A stretch of 64,000 nt of DNA from Streptomyces monomycini (GTDB lineage: Bacteria; Actinomycetota; Actinomycetes; Streptomycetales; Streptomycetaceae): the NCBI RefSeq assembly GCF_022271435.1, contig NZ_JAFIQY010000012.1:1-64000 (forward strand). Direction: 5' to 3'. The notes beneath the pieces are model-generated. The model was not told the origin of the DNA and searched no databases. It saw only the letters and a program-made list of their open reading frames with translations. The position numbers and the translations under genes are program-made. Of this stretch, positions 42,164 to 49,923 are shown in pieces; positions within the stretch are counted from its first letter, which is position 1, and every line of letters starts with the position of its first letter.

Positions 42164-42676
42164 TCAGGGGCGCCACCGGTACCGGCGGGCCGTCCGCTCG
42201 TATGGCTGCGGATCCGGGTAGGTCAGCAGTTCCAGCGTGCTGCCCCAGGGTGTGCGCAGATACACGAACCGATTGCGCGCCCCCTCCTCCGGCCCGGGCA
42301 GGGGCTGCGGCGGCCCGAGAGCCACCGCGCCCGCCTCCTCGGCCCGCGCCACCGCGGCGTCCAGGTCGTCCACGTAACAGGCCAGGTGCTGCCACCCCAG
42401 GTCGCAGGGGATGGCGGGGGGCCGCTGCCGCGGTCCGGTGAACTCGAACAACTCGATGCCGGGCCCGTTCGGCAGGGCCAGCATCCGCATGGCCGCCTGC
42501 GCGGTGCCCGGCGGCACCCCGAGGCGCCGCTCGACGCCCTCCCCGCCGTTGGGGCCGTCCTCCCGGGACAGCGTGTCGTACAGGACCTCCGCGTCCAGCG
42601 CCGCCGCGAAGAAGGCGGTCGCCGCGTCGATGTCGGGAACCGTGACGCCGATGTGGTCGATGCCGCGCGTGGCCAT
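42164..42676 (-). CDS. VOC-family (glyoxalase/dioxygenase-fold) protein
   Basis: A 170-residue protein with two beta-alpha-beta-beta-beta modules. Module one has IDHIGVTVPDIDAATAFF and GIELFEFTG. Module two has GWQHLACYVDDLDAAVARAE and TPWGSTLELLTYP. His (DHIGV), Glu (ELFEF), His (QHLAC) and Glu (LELL) are placed as metal ligands, resembling methylmalonyl-CoA-epimerase/glyoxalase members. Substrate unknown. ATG 42676 has GGAGGA upstream; the frame is open further but without a ribosome site. Confidence 0.85.
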   Translation of the reverse strand: MATRGIDHIGVTVPDIDAATAFFAAALDAEVLYDTLSREDGPNGGEGVERRLGVPPGTAQAAMRMLALPNGPGIELFEFTGPRQRPPAIPCDLGWQHLACYVDDLDAAVARAEEAGAVALGPPQPLPGPEEGARNRFVYLRTPWGSTLELLTYPDPQPYERTARRYRWRP

Positions 42677-43171
42677 GTGCGCGTCCTCCTCGGGATGCCG
42701 CGGAAGGGGGCGGCGATACGGGGGCGGGGTCACCCCTACGGGTGTCCGGCACGGCCGCGGCCGAACGGCCACGCGGTCCGGGAGCCGGCCACTGCCCGGA
42801 TCTCCCACACTGAGGCGTCCCGCGGCGGAGCTTGCGGCGGAGCTCACCCGGGGCGTCAAAAATCGCTCGAACGAGATGTCCGGGGGCCCTTATCGTGAGC
42901 CAGTCGGCCCAGGGCGGTGCTCCGGGCCAGGACGGCCGGTCGCGGCGGTACGGGGGTACGCCGCGAGCCGGACGGACAGCGGCGTGGAACCGTGGAACGA
43001 CGTGCGGGGCCGGACCCATCGAGGGCCGGCCCCGTTTGCGTGCGCCGACGTGTGGCCCCTCGGGCCCCCTCACGGCAAGTACGAGAACCTTCGTAGTTTG
43101 ACAGCCCCCGTACTACGAGGGTTATCGTACGAAGCGTCAAGCCGAAGCATCACCGAACGCGGGAGTCCGTC
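42677..43171. other. 495-bp intergenic region between the VOC and OYE genes
   Basis: No gene seen. It holds a CTCG-AA-CGAG palindrome (42866-42875), an 8-bp GGGGCCGG/CCGGCCCC hairpin (43006-43033) and the promoter of the OYE gene. Confidence 0.6.
43092..43126 (+). promoter_or_regulatory. Promoter with operator-like repeat for the OYE gene
   Basis: TTGACA (43098-43103), a 17-base spacer and GTTATC (43121-43126) resemble a housekeeping promoter. CGTAGT (43092-43097) and ACTACG (43112-43117) form an inverted repeat straddling the -35, a natural place for a repressor. Confidence 0.55.
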
Positions 43172-44272
43172 GTGAGCGCACTGTTCGAGCCCCTCACCCT
43201 CCGGTCGCTGACCATCCCCAACCGCATATGGATGGCTCCCATGTGCATGTACTCGGCGGCGCCGGACGGTCCGGAGCAGGGCGCGCCCAACGACTGGCAC
43301 TTCCAGCACCTGGCCTCGCGCGCCGTCGGCGGCACCGGGCTGATCCTGACCGAGGCGACGGCGGTGAGCCCGGAGGGGCGCATCAGCCCGTACGACCTGG
43401 GGCTCTGGAACGACACGCAGACCGCCGCGTTCCGCCGCATCACCGACTTCCTGAAGGCGCACGGCTCCGTGCCGGGCATCCAGATCGCCCACGCGGGGCG
43501 CAAGGCCTCCACCGAGCGTACGTGGGTGGACCGCGGCGCCCCGATCGCCCCTGGTGAGGGGCACGGATGGCGGCCGGTGGGCCCGAGCCCGCTGGCGTTC
43601 GACGAGGCGTCCGCCGAGCCGGCGGAGCTGTCGGCCGAGGAGATCCAGGAGATCGTCGGGCAGTTCGCGGCGACCGCGCGGCGGGCCCTGGAGGCCGGCT
43701 TCGAGGTGGCGGAGATCCACGGCGCGCACGGCTACCTGATCAACGAGTTCCTCTCGCCGTACACCAACCGGCGTAACGACGAGTACGGCGGCTCGTACGA
43801 GAACCGCACCCGGTTCGCGCTGGAGGTCGTGGACGCGGTGCGGGCCGTGTGGCCCGAGGAGCTGCCGGTGTTCTTCCGGATCTCGGCGACGGACTGGCTG
43901 TCGGAGAACGCGGACGACGAGCGCGAGGGCTGGACCGCCGACGACACCGTGCGCTTCGCCGCCGACCTGAAGGCGCACGGCGTGGACCTGCTGGACACCT
44001 CCACCGGCGGCAACGCCCCCGGTGCGAAGATCGCGGTGGGGCCCGACTACCAGGTGCCCTTCGCTGAGCGGGTCAAGAAGGAGACCGGGCTGCCGGTCGG
44101 CGCGGTCGGTCTGATCACCGAGGCCCAGCAGGCCGAGAAGATCATCGTGGACGGCCGGGCGGACGCCGCCCTCATCGGCCGCGAGCTGCTGCGCGACCCG
44201 TACTTCGCCCGCAACGCGGCCCGCGAGCTGGGCGCCGACGTCCACATCCCCAACCCGTACCACCGTTCCTGA
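43172..44272 (+). CDS. NADH:flavin oxidoreductase, old yellow enzyme family (YqjM-like)
   Basis: A 366-residue FMN TIM-barrel enzyme. It has the thermophilic-like OYE cysteine in IWMAPMCMYSA, the QIAHAGRKAST substrate/FMN motif, EIHGAHGYLINEFLSPYTNR and RRNDEYGGSYENRTRFALEV. The C-terminus is GRELLRDPYFARNAARELGA. It reduces activated alkenes or enones with NAD(P)H. GTG 43172 has GGGAG upstream. It stands alone behind a regulated-looking promoter, so induction by electrophiles is possible (inference). Confidence 0.93.
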   Translation: MSALFEPLTLRSLTIPNRIWMAPMCMYSAAPDGPEQGAPNDWHFQHLASRAVGGTGLILTEATAVSPEGRISPYDLGLWNDTQTAAFRRITDFLKAHGSVPGIQIAHAGRKASTERTWVDRGAPIAPGEGHGWRPVGPSPLAFDEASAEPAELSAEEIQEIVGQFAATARRALEAGFEVAEIHGAHGYLINEFLSPYTNRRNDEYGGSYENRTRFALEVVDAVRAVWPEELPVFFRISATDWLSENADDEREGWTADDTVRFAADLKAHGVDLLDTSTGGNAPGAKIAVGPDYQVPFAERVKKETGLPVGAVGLITEAQQAEKIIVDGRADAALIGRELLRDPYFARNAARELGADVHIPNPYHRS

Positions 44273-44283
44273 GGCGTAAGGCC

Positions 44284-44334
44284 CGCCCTGCCGGTCCGGA
44301 TGCCCGTACGACGGGTGCCCGGTCCGGCGGGGCG
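44284..44334. terminator. Imperfect hairpin after the OYE gene
   Basis: Outer arms 44284-44299 and 44319-44334 pair with two mismatches and enclose an inner CCCGT-ACG-ACGGG hairpin. It begins 12 bp after the stop. Confidence 0.4.
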
Positions 44335-44464
44335 AGTGCCTTCGGGTTGTGTTGTCATGTTCTCGACAGAAAGCTACGTGTCGCCGGTCACTACGGCACC
44401 CCGTGCACAACGAAAGAGCGGTGGGGTTAGCATCTGAGCACCGCCTAGCTCGAAAGATGGACCT

Positions 44465-45922
44465 GTGACTGTCAACGAGGACTCGTTCACAAACTGGAAG
44501 AACCGCGAGGAGATCGCGGAGTCGATGATCCCGATCATCGGGAAGCTGCACCGGGAACGGGACGTCACGGTCCTGCTCCACAGCCGCTCCCTGGTGAACA
44601 AGTCGGTGGTCAGCATCCTGAAGACGCACCGATTCGCGCGCCAGATAGCCGGCGAGGAACTCTCGATCACCGAGACGTTCCCGTTCCTTGAGGCCCTCAC
44701 CGCTCTCGACCTCGGTCCCTCCCAGATCGACATCGGCCGGCTCGCCGAGACGTACAAGGCCGACGAGCGCGGCCTGTCGGTGGCGGAGTTCACCGCCGAG
44801 GCCGTCGCGGGCGCCCTGGGCGCCGACAAGATCGAACGCCGGGAGGGGCGCGACGTCGTCCTCTACGGCTTCGGCCGCATCGGCCGGCTCGTCGCCCGGC
44901 TGCTCATCGAGAAGGCCGGCTCCGGCAACGGCCTGCGGCTGCGCGCGGTCGTCGTGCGCAGGGGCGGTGGGCGGGCCGATGAGGATCTCGTCAAGCGCGC
45001 CTCGCTGCTGCGCCGCGACTCCATCCACGGCCAGTTCCAGGGCACCATCACCGTCGACGAGGCGAACAGCACCATCGTCGCCAACGGCAACGTGATCAAG
45101 GTGATCTACGCCGACGACCCGTCGGAGGTGGACTACACGGCGTACGGCATCAAGGACGCCATCCTCATCGACAACACGGGCAAGTGGCGCGACCGCGAGG
45201 GGCTCTCGAAGCACCTGCGCCCCGGCGTCGACAAGGTCGTCCTGACCGCCCCGGGCAAGGGCGACGTCCCGAACATCGTGCACGGCGTCAACCACGACAC
45301 GATCAAGCCGGACGAGCAGATCCTGTCCTGCGCGTCCTGCACCACCAACGCCATCGTCCCGCCGCTGAAGGCGATGGACGACGAGTACGGGGTGCTGCGC
45401 GGTCACGTCGAGACCGTCCACTCGTTCACCAACGACCAGAACCTGCTGGACAATTACCACAAGGCCGACCGCCGCGGCCGCTCGGCGCCGCTCAACATGG
45501 TCATCACCGAGACCGGTGCCGCCTCCGCCGTCGCGAAGGCGCTGCCCGACCTCCAGGCGAAGATCACCGGCAGCTCGATCCGGGTCCCGGTGCCGGACGT
45601 CTCGATCGCGATCCTCAACCTCCAGCTCGCGCGCGAGACCAGCCGCGAGGAGGTCCTCGAACACCTCCGGGACGTGTCGCTGACCTCGCCGCTGCGGCGT
45701 CAGATCGACTTCACCAGCGCCCCCGACGCGGTCTCGAACGACTTCATCGGCTCGCGGCACGCCTCGATCGTCGACGCCGGCGCCACCAAGGTCGACGGCG
45801 ACAACGCGATCCTCTACCTCTGGTACGACAACGAGTTCGGCTACTCCTGCCAGGTCATCCGCGTCGTCCAGCACGTCTCCGGGGTGGAGTACCCGACCTA
45901 CCCGGCGCCGGTGACCGGCTGA
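44465..45922 (+). CDS. Glyceraldehyde-3-phosphate dehydrogenase with N-terminal extension
   Basis: A 485-residue protein, longer than the classic ~335 residues. The NAD-binding fold begins only at VVLYGFGRIGRLVARLLIE (residue ~131), so about 125 helical residues are added. The catalytic Cys292 sits in LSCASCTTNAIVPPLKAMDD. Other conserved parts are GVNHDTI, TVHSFTNDQNLLD, GRSAPLNMVITETGAASAVA and YDNEFGYSCQ. It oxidises glyceraldehyde-3-phosphate or runs in the gluconeogenic direction. GTG 44465 is the start. This extended class occurs in actinobacteria beside a standard Gap. Confidence 0.93.
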   Translation: MTVNEDSFTNWKNREEIAESMIPIIGKLHRERDVTVLLHSRSLVNKSVVSILKTHRFARQIAGEELSITETFPFLEALTALDLGPSQIDIGRLAETYKADERGLSVAEFTAEAVAGALGADKIERREGRDVVLYGFGRIGRLVARLLIEKAGSGNGLRLRAVVVRRGGGRADEDLVKRASLLRRDSIHGQFQGTITVDEANSTIVANGNVIKVIYADDPSEVDYTAYGIKDAILIDNTGKWRDREGLSKHLRPGVDKVVLTAPGKGDVPNIVHGVNHDTIKPDEQILSCASCTTNAIVPPLKAMDDEYGVLRGHVETVHSFTNDQNLLDNYHKADRRGRSAPLNMVITETGAASAVAKALPDLQAKITGSSIRVPVPDVSIAILNLQLARETSREEVLEHLRDVSLTSPLRRQIDFTSAPDAVSNDFIGSRHASIVDAGATKVDGDNAILYLWYDNEFGYSCQVIRVVQHVSGVEYPTYPAPVTG

Positions 45923-46109
45923 TCCGGACACCCGGCTGAACCGGACCGGACCACCGGCGGACCCGGCCGGTCCGGCGGTTCGGACACGAGGCGGCAGCAG
46001 GACAGAGACCGGCCCTGAAGGGCGCTCAGGTCACTCTCCCGCTGCCGCCGTCGGCCGTCCTCACAGGCCGTCACCGCAGCCCGTCACCACAGGCCGGTAC
46101 GGCCGGCTG

Positions 46110-46268
46110 TCACCACCGGCCGTCACCGTAACGCCGGTGCAGCTCGCTGATCTCCTGATCGTCGCGGGCGGCCATGGACCGCGTGCGCCGTACGCCGGCT
46201 TCTATGGCGAAGAGCACGAGCCCGCCGACGAGTACCGACCCGAGCAGTAACACCACCACGAGTTCCAC
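46110..46268 (-). CDS. Small single-span membrane protein (52 aa) with a TTA codon
   Basis: GTG 46268 preceded by TAGGAGGTGGAG opens a 52-codon frame. It has a hydrophobic helix (VVVLLLGSVLVGGLVLFAIE) followed by a charged tail (RRTRSMAARDDQEISELHRR) ending in TGA at 46110. The strong ribosome site, helix and codon bias make it credible. Codon 7 is TTA, so translation should need the bldA tRNA. The family is not recognised. It lies 74 bp downstream of the zinc-ribbon gene on the same strand and is probably co-transcribed. Confidence 0.65.
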   Translation of the reverse strand: MELVVVLLLGSVLVGGLVLFAIEAGVRRTRSMAARDDQEISELHRRYGDGRW

Positions 46269-46342
46269 CTCCACCTCCTACCCGGCGCCCGCCGTGCCGC
46301 AACGGGCGCTCTCTCCGGCGCGCGCCGGAACCGGCCCACCGG

Positions 46343-46519
46343 TCACGGCGACTCGTGGAAGCTGTACGCATGGCCGCAGGCGTCGCAGGCGAAGCGGCCG
46401 TTCAGTCCGTCGTTGGCCGTCTGGCAGCGTGGACACGGGGCGGTGGTGAAGTACTCCGGCCGCCGCCCGGCCGCGTCCCCGGTGGCCACGCCACCCGGCC
46501 CTGATTCACCCTCTGTCAT
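46343..46519 (-). CDS. Small zinc-ribbon protein (58 aa)
   Basis: ATG 46519 gives a 58-residue protein with a disordered start and a C-terminal zinc ribbon formed by APCPRCQTANDGLNGRFACD and CGHAYSFHESP (two CxxC knuckles). It could bind RNA, DNA or protein; the role is unknown. A promoter with a 17-bp spacer lies directly upstream. It probably heads a two-gene unit with the small membrane protein. Confidence 0.7.
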   Translation of the reverse strand: MTEGESGPGGVATGDAAGRRPEYFTTAPCPRCQTANDGLNGRFACDACGHAYSFHESP

Positions 46520-46562
46520 CCGGACGCTCCACAGTTGCACGACCACCCGCCATCCGGTCCCT

Positions 46563-46591
46563 GAATTACCTGAGCACCACACCGGCTGCAA
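46563..46591 (-). promoter_or_regulatory. Promoter of the zinc-ribbon gene
   Basis: On the minus strand TTGCAG (46591-46586), a 17-base spacer and TAATTC (46568-46563) match a housekeeping promoter. The predicted 5' leader is about 37 bases. Confidence 0.6.
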
Positions 46592-46804
46592 TACATGACT
46601 GCTCCTCGACCCGCACCACAGCACCCCGCGCCCAGACCGAGTACACCTATCTCAACATCGCCACGCCGTTATTCAGAGAATGTCCGGAAACGGCGTGGCG
46701 TTCCGGATGCGGGACGCCGCACGGTCCTCCGGCGCACATCGCGGCGCCGACTGTCCCACCAGGACGCCCGCGAAGGAACCCGCTCCCTGGCCGGCAGGCG
46801 TCTT

Positions 46805-49570
46805 TCAGCCAGGCGAGACGTCCTCCCAGACGATCCGGGTGGCGGGATCCGGCGCGTACGAGCAGTACGCGCCCGTCCGTACGCTGCGTTCCAGGTGCTG
46901 TCCGAGGACGGGATCGTGCGCGAAGACGCGTTTGACCGCCGCTTTCAGGGCCTTGGTGACGCTCAGCCGGGCCCGCTCGCCGTCGGACGCCGCCCGGCGG
47001 TCGCGGCCGCCGAGGCCGACGGCACCGGCGAGCTGCTCGGTCACAGCGTCGAGTTCGATACGGGCCTGTTCGGCCCGACCGGTGTCGTGGAAACGTTCCG
47101 CCTCGTCCAGTTCCTCGGCCAGCTCGCGCAGCCGCCTGCGGTAGGCGTCCTTCGCCCGGGCGTCGAGGACCGGCCCGGCGTCGCCCGTTTCCGGGGACCC
47201 CGGCCCGTCCGGCGCGGCCGGGCGGCCCCGTGCCGTACCGCGGTCGGCCGCGGCCAGTTCGCGTGCCGGGAACTCCCGGTCGGGCGCGGCGAGCAGCCGG
47301 GCCAGGTAGCCCAGGCCCACCGTGTGCTTGAGGTGGACGGTGCGGCCGTCGTGGGCGAGCGCCCAGTAGTCCCCCCGCCTGCGCAGCGACGCCTGGTGCG
47401 GCGCTGCCGACGGCGTGTCGCCGGTGCCGCGCGGTCCGTCCGGCGCGGGGGACGGGAGCGGCGGGTCCGTACCGAGTTCCGCCGCGGTGACCAGGACGGC
47501 GGTCGCGAGCGGCCACTGCCGGCCGTGGTCGCGTGCCTCCTCGAAGCGCCGGTCGCCCAGTTTCCTGCGGGCCTTGGCGATACCGGCCGCCCGCCAGCCC
47601 TTGAGGAACGACAGCAGCGCGGCGCCGGACTTCTTCCGGGCCGTGTCCGACGCGCCGAACAGCACGGCGGCCTGCTCGTAGTGCTGGTCGGACACGGCCA
47701 GCATGGCGGTGATCTGGAAGACCTCGGCGAGGCCCCACGGAGCGTCGAGCCGGTGGAACAGGCGCAGCGCCTCTCCCGTACGGGCACGGGCGTCGCGCAC
47801 GTCACCCAGGCCCCACGAAGCGGTGGCGAGGGTGAGTTCGGCCCAGGCGATGCTCTTCGGCTCCCCGGCCTCGCACAGCAGGCGGAACGCCGTCCGGCCG
47901 TGGTGCTCCGCCTGCGCGAAGTCGCTCCGGGTGACCTCCACCATGGCCAGGAACAGGTAGGACCAGCCCACCAGCCACGGCTCGTCGGTCTTCAGCGCGG
48001 CCGTCAGCGACTCGCTCAGTGTCTCCACCGCGGCGTCCGGGTTCCCGAGCAGCAGCGCGCCGAACCCGACGTACTGCAAGGAACACACCAGCCCCGGCAG
48101 GTCGCCGTCGCGCCGTGACAGGCGCTCGGCCTCGGAGCAGGAGAGCCAGGCGCGCTCCGGGTCGCCCTGGATCACGGCGAGCAGCCCCAGCCCGTTCAGG
48201 GCCCGTACGCGGCCTTTGGCGGCGGCGTTCCGGTCGGCCGCCAGCGCCCGTTCGAGCCAGACGCGTCCCTCGGCGTAGCGCCCCTGAACGTCCCAGAAGG
48301 ACGCGAGGGCCCCGGCCATACGGACCGCGCCGTCGATGTCGTTGGAGGTCAGCAGCCATTCGAGGGCGGCACGCAGATCGTCGTGCTCGGCCTTGAGCCG
48401 GTCCAGCCACACCGCCTGGTGCGGACTCCGGAACCGCTCCCACGCCTGCTCGGCGAGGTCGTGGAAGTACGCGGCGTGCTGCGCGGACAGCGGGCCGAGC
48501 TCGCCCCGCTGCCGCAGCCGGGCGAGCCCGTAGGCGCGCAGCGTCTTCAGCAGCCGGTAGCGGGTGGGGGAGTGCCGGGGGACCACCGTCACCAGCGACT
48601 TGTCGACGAGCCGCAGGAGCAGGTCGCCCGGACAGGCGGTGCCGCTGTCCGCCGTGGCGACGGCCTCCACGGCGTCCAGGGTGACGGCGCCGGCGAAGAC
48701 CGACAGCCGCTCGAACAGCTTCCGTTCGGGCTCGCTGAGCAGGTCGTAGCTCCATTCGACGACGCTGTCCAGGGTCCGGTGGCGGCGCAGCGGGGCCCGG
48801 GTCTCCCAGGCCAGCAGCCGGAACCGGTCGTCGAGCCAGCGGCTGAGCTGCTCGGCGTCGAGCGCGTTGGTCCGCGCCGCGGCCAGTTCGATGGCCAGCG
48901 GCAGGCCGTCCAGCTTCCGGCAGATCTCGGCCACCGCCGCCGCGTTCGCCTCGGTGACCGCGAAGCCCGGCTCGACCGCCGCGGCCCGGTCCGCGAACAG
49001 CCGGACCGCGTCGTACTCCAGGACGGCGGCCCCGGCGGCCTGTGCGGGCGGTGTGGCGAGCCCGGTGACCGGCCAGAGGGCTTCACCGGGGATGCCGAGA
49101 CGTTCCCGGCTCGTCGCCATGACGCGTAGGTTCCGGCAGGCGGACAGCAGCGGCAGCACGAGCTGCGCGACCGCTTCCACGAGATGTTCGCAGCAGTCCA
49201 GCACCAGCAGCATGACCTTGTCGCGGAGCCGTTCCGCCAGGACGTCCGGCAGCGTTCTGCCCGCCTGTTCCTGGACGTCCAGCCCCGCCGCGACGGCATG
49301 GGTGACCAGCAGCGGCTCGCTCAGTCCCGCCAGTTCCACGAAACGCGCTCCGTCCCGGTAGTGGGACGTGAGACTCGCGGCCACCTCGATGGCGAGCCGG
49401 CTCTTGCCCGCCCCGCCGGCCCCGGTCAGGGTGACCAGCCGGTTCCGTTCCAGGCGCGCGCGGACTCCGGCGGCTTCGCGGTGCCGGCCGACGAAAGTCG
49501 TCAGCGGCGCGGGCAGTTCCTTCGGTCCTCCGGCCGACACCATCTTCGACGCTCCAACCCAGCGGCGCAT
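46805..49570 (-). CDS. STAND-type ATPase regulator with TPR-like array
   Basis: A 921-residue protein. The N-terminal NB-ARC/STAND ATPase opens PLTTFVGRHREAAGVRARLE; Walker A is LTGAGGAGKSRLAIEVAA, Walker B is VMLLVLDCCEHL and sensor-like motifs are RVMATSRERLGIPGE and LDGLPLAIELAAARTNAL. A winged helix (LVDKSLVTVV) and a long TPR-like helical array (residues ~390-700) follow. The C-terminal domain (YWALAHDGRTVHLKHTVGLG, LGYLARLLAAPDREFP) is common in actinobacterial proteins of this type. There is no LuxR or SARP DNA-binding domain. It is divergent from the Dap cluster and is a likely pathway regulator. ATG 49570 is used. Confidence 0.82.
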   Translation of the reverse strand: MRRWVGASKMVSAGGPKELPAPLTTFVGRHREAAGVRARLERNRLVTLTGAGGAGKSRLAIEVAASLTSHYRDGARFVELAGLSEPLLVTHAVAAGLDVQEQAGRTLPDVLAERLRDKVMLLVLDCCEHLVEAVAQLVLPLLSACRNLRVMATSRERLGIPGEALWPVTGLATPPAQAAGAAVLEYDAVRLFADRAAAVEPGFAVTEANAAAVAEICRKLDGLPLAIELAAARTNALDAEQLSRWLDDRFRLLAWETRAPLRRHRTLDSVVEWSYDLLSEPERKLFERLSVFAGAVTLDAVEAVATADSGTACPGDLLLRLVDKSLVTVVPRHSPTRYRLLKTLRAYGLARLRQRGELGPLSAQHAAYFHDLAEQAWERFRSPHQAVWLDRLKAEHDDLRAALEWLLTSNDIDGAVRMAGALASFWDVQGRYAEGRVWLERALAADRNAAAKGRVRALNGLGLLAVIQGDPERAWLSCSEAERLSRRDGDLPGLVCSLQYVGFGALLLGNPDAAVETLSESLTAALKTDEPWLVGWSYLFLAMVEVTRSDFAQAEHHGRTAFRLLCEAGEPKSIAWAELTLATASWGLGDVRDARARTGEALRLFHRLDAPWGLAEVFQITAMLAVSDQHYEQAAVLFGASDTARKKSGAALLSFLKGWRAAGIAKARRKLGDRRFEEARDHGRQWPLATAVLVTAAELGTDPPLPSPAPDGPRGTGDTPSAAPHQASLRRRGDYWALAHDGRTVHLKHTVGLGYLARLLAAPDREFPARELAAADRGTARGRPAAPDGPGSPETGDAGPVLDARAKDAYRRRLRELAEELDEAERFHDTGRAEQARIELDAVTEQLAGAVGLGGRDRRAASDGERARLSVTKALKAAVKRVFAHDPVLGQHLERSVRTGAYCSYAPDPATRIVWEDVSPG

Positions 49571-49829
49571 CGAAGCGCCACCCCCCGCTCGCGAGAATAG
49601 GTTCGCGCCGGGCGGCGAAACAACCGAAACCGGCTTGGTGTTCTGCCGGTAACGGTTCTGACCTGCGGGTCGTGCAGGGCGTCGACCGGCCGGCGGAGGC
49701 CGGTGAGCTGTGCGGCGCCACCGGTGAGGCAGGGGCTGGAGCGGCGGCACGGCTGCCGCGGACGTACTGCCCCTACGGCGGACGGCCTCCGTCGGACGGC
49801 CCGGTCCGGGAGGCTTTTCCCGGGTGTTA

Positions 49830-49843
49830 CGTGAATTTTCACG
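49830..49843. promoter_or_regulatory. Palindrome in the regulator/biosynthesis divergent region
   Basis: CGTGAA-TT-TTCACG has perfect 6-bp arms in the 353-bp gap 49571-49923, 81 bp before the GTG of the Pls-type gene. It is a candidate operator. The rest of the gap has no gene. Confidence 0.45.
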
Positions 49844-49923
49844 GTGTTCCCCGCCCGTTCACGCCTCATCGACGAGGGGCCCGGTCCGCCGGGCCCGTGA
49901 CTCCGCTACCCCGAGGAGCTCAC

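Noticed and set aside
43070..45931. 953-codon minus-strand frame spanning the OYE and GAPDH genes
   Set aside because: It runs through two well-supported plus-strand genes with conserved catalytic motifs and contains no recognisable domain.
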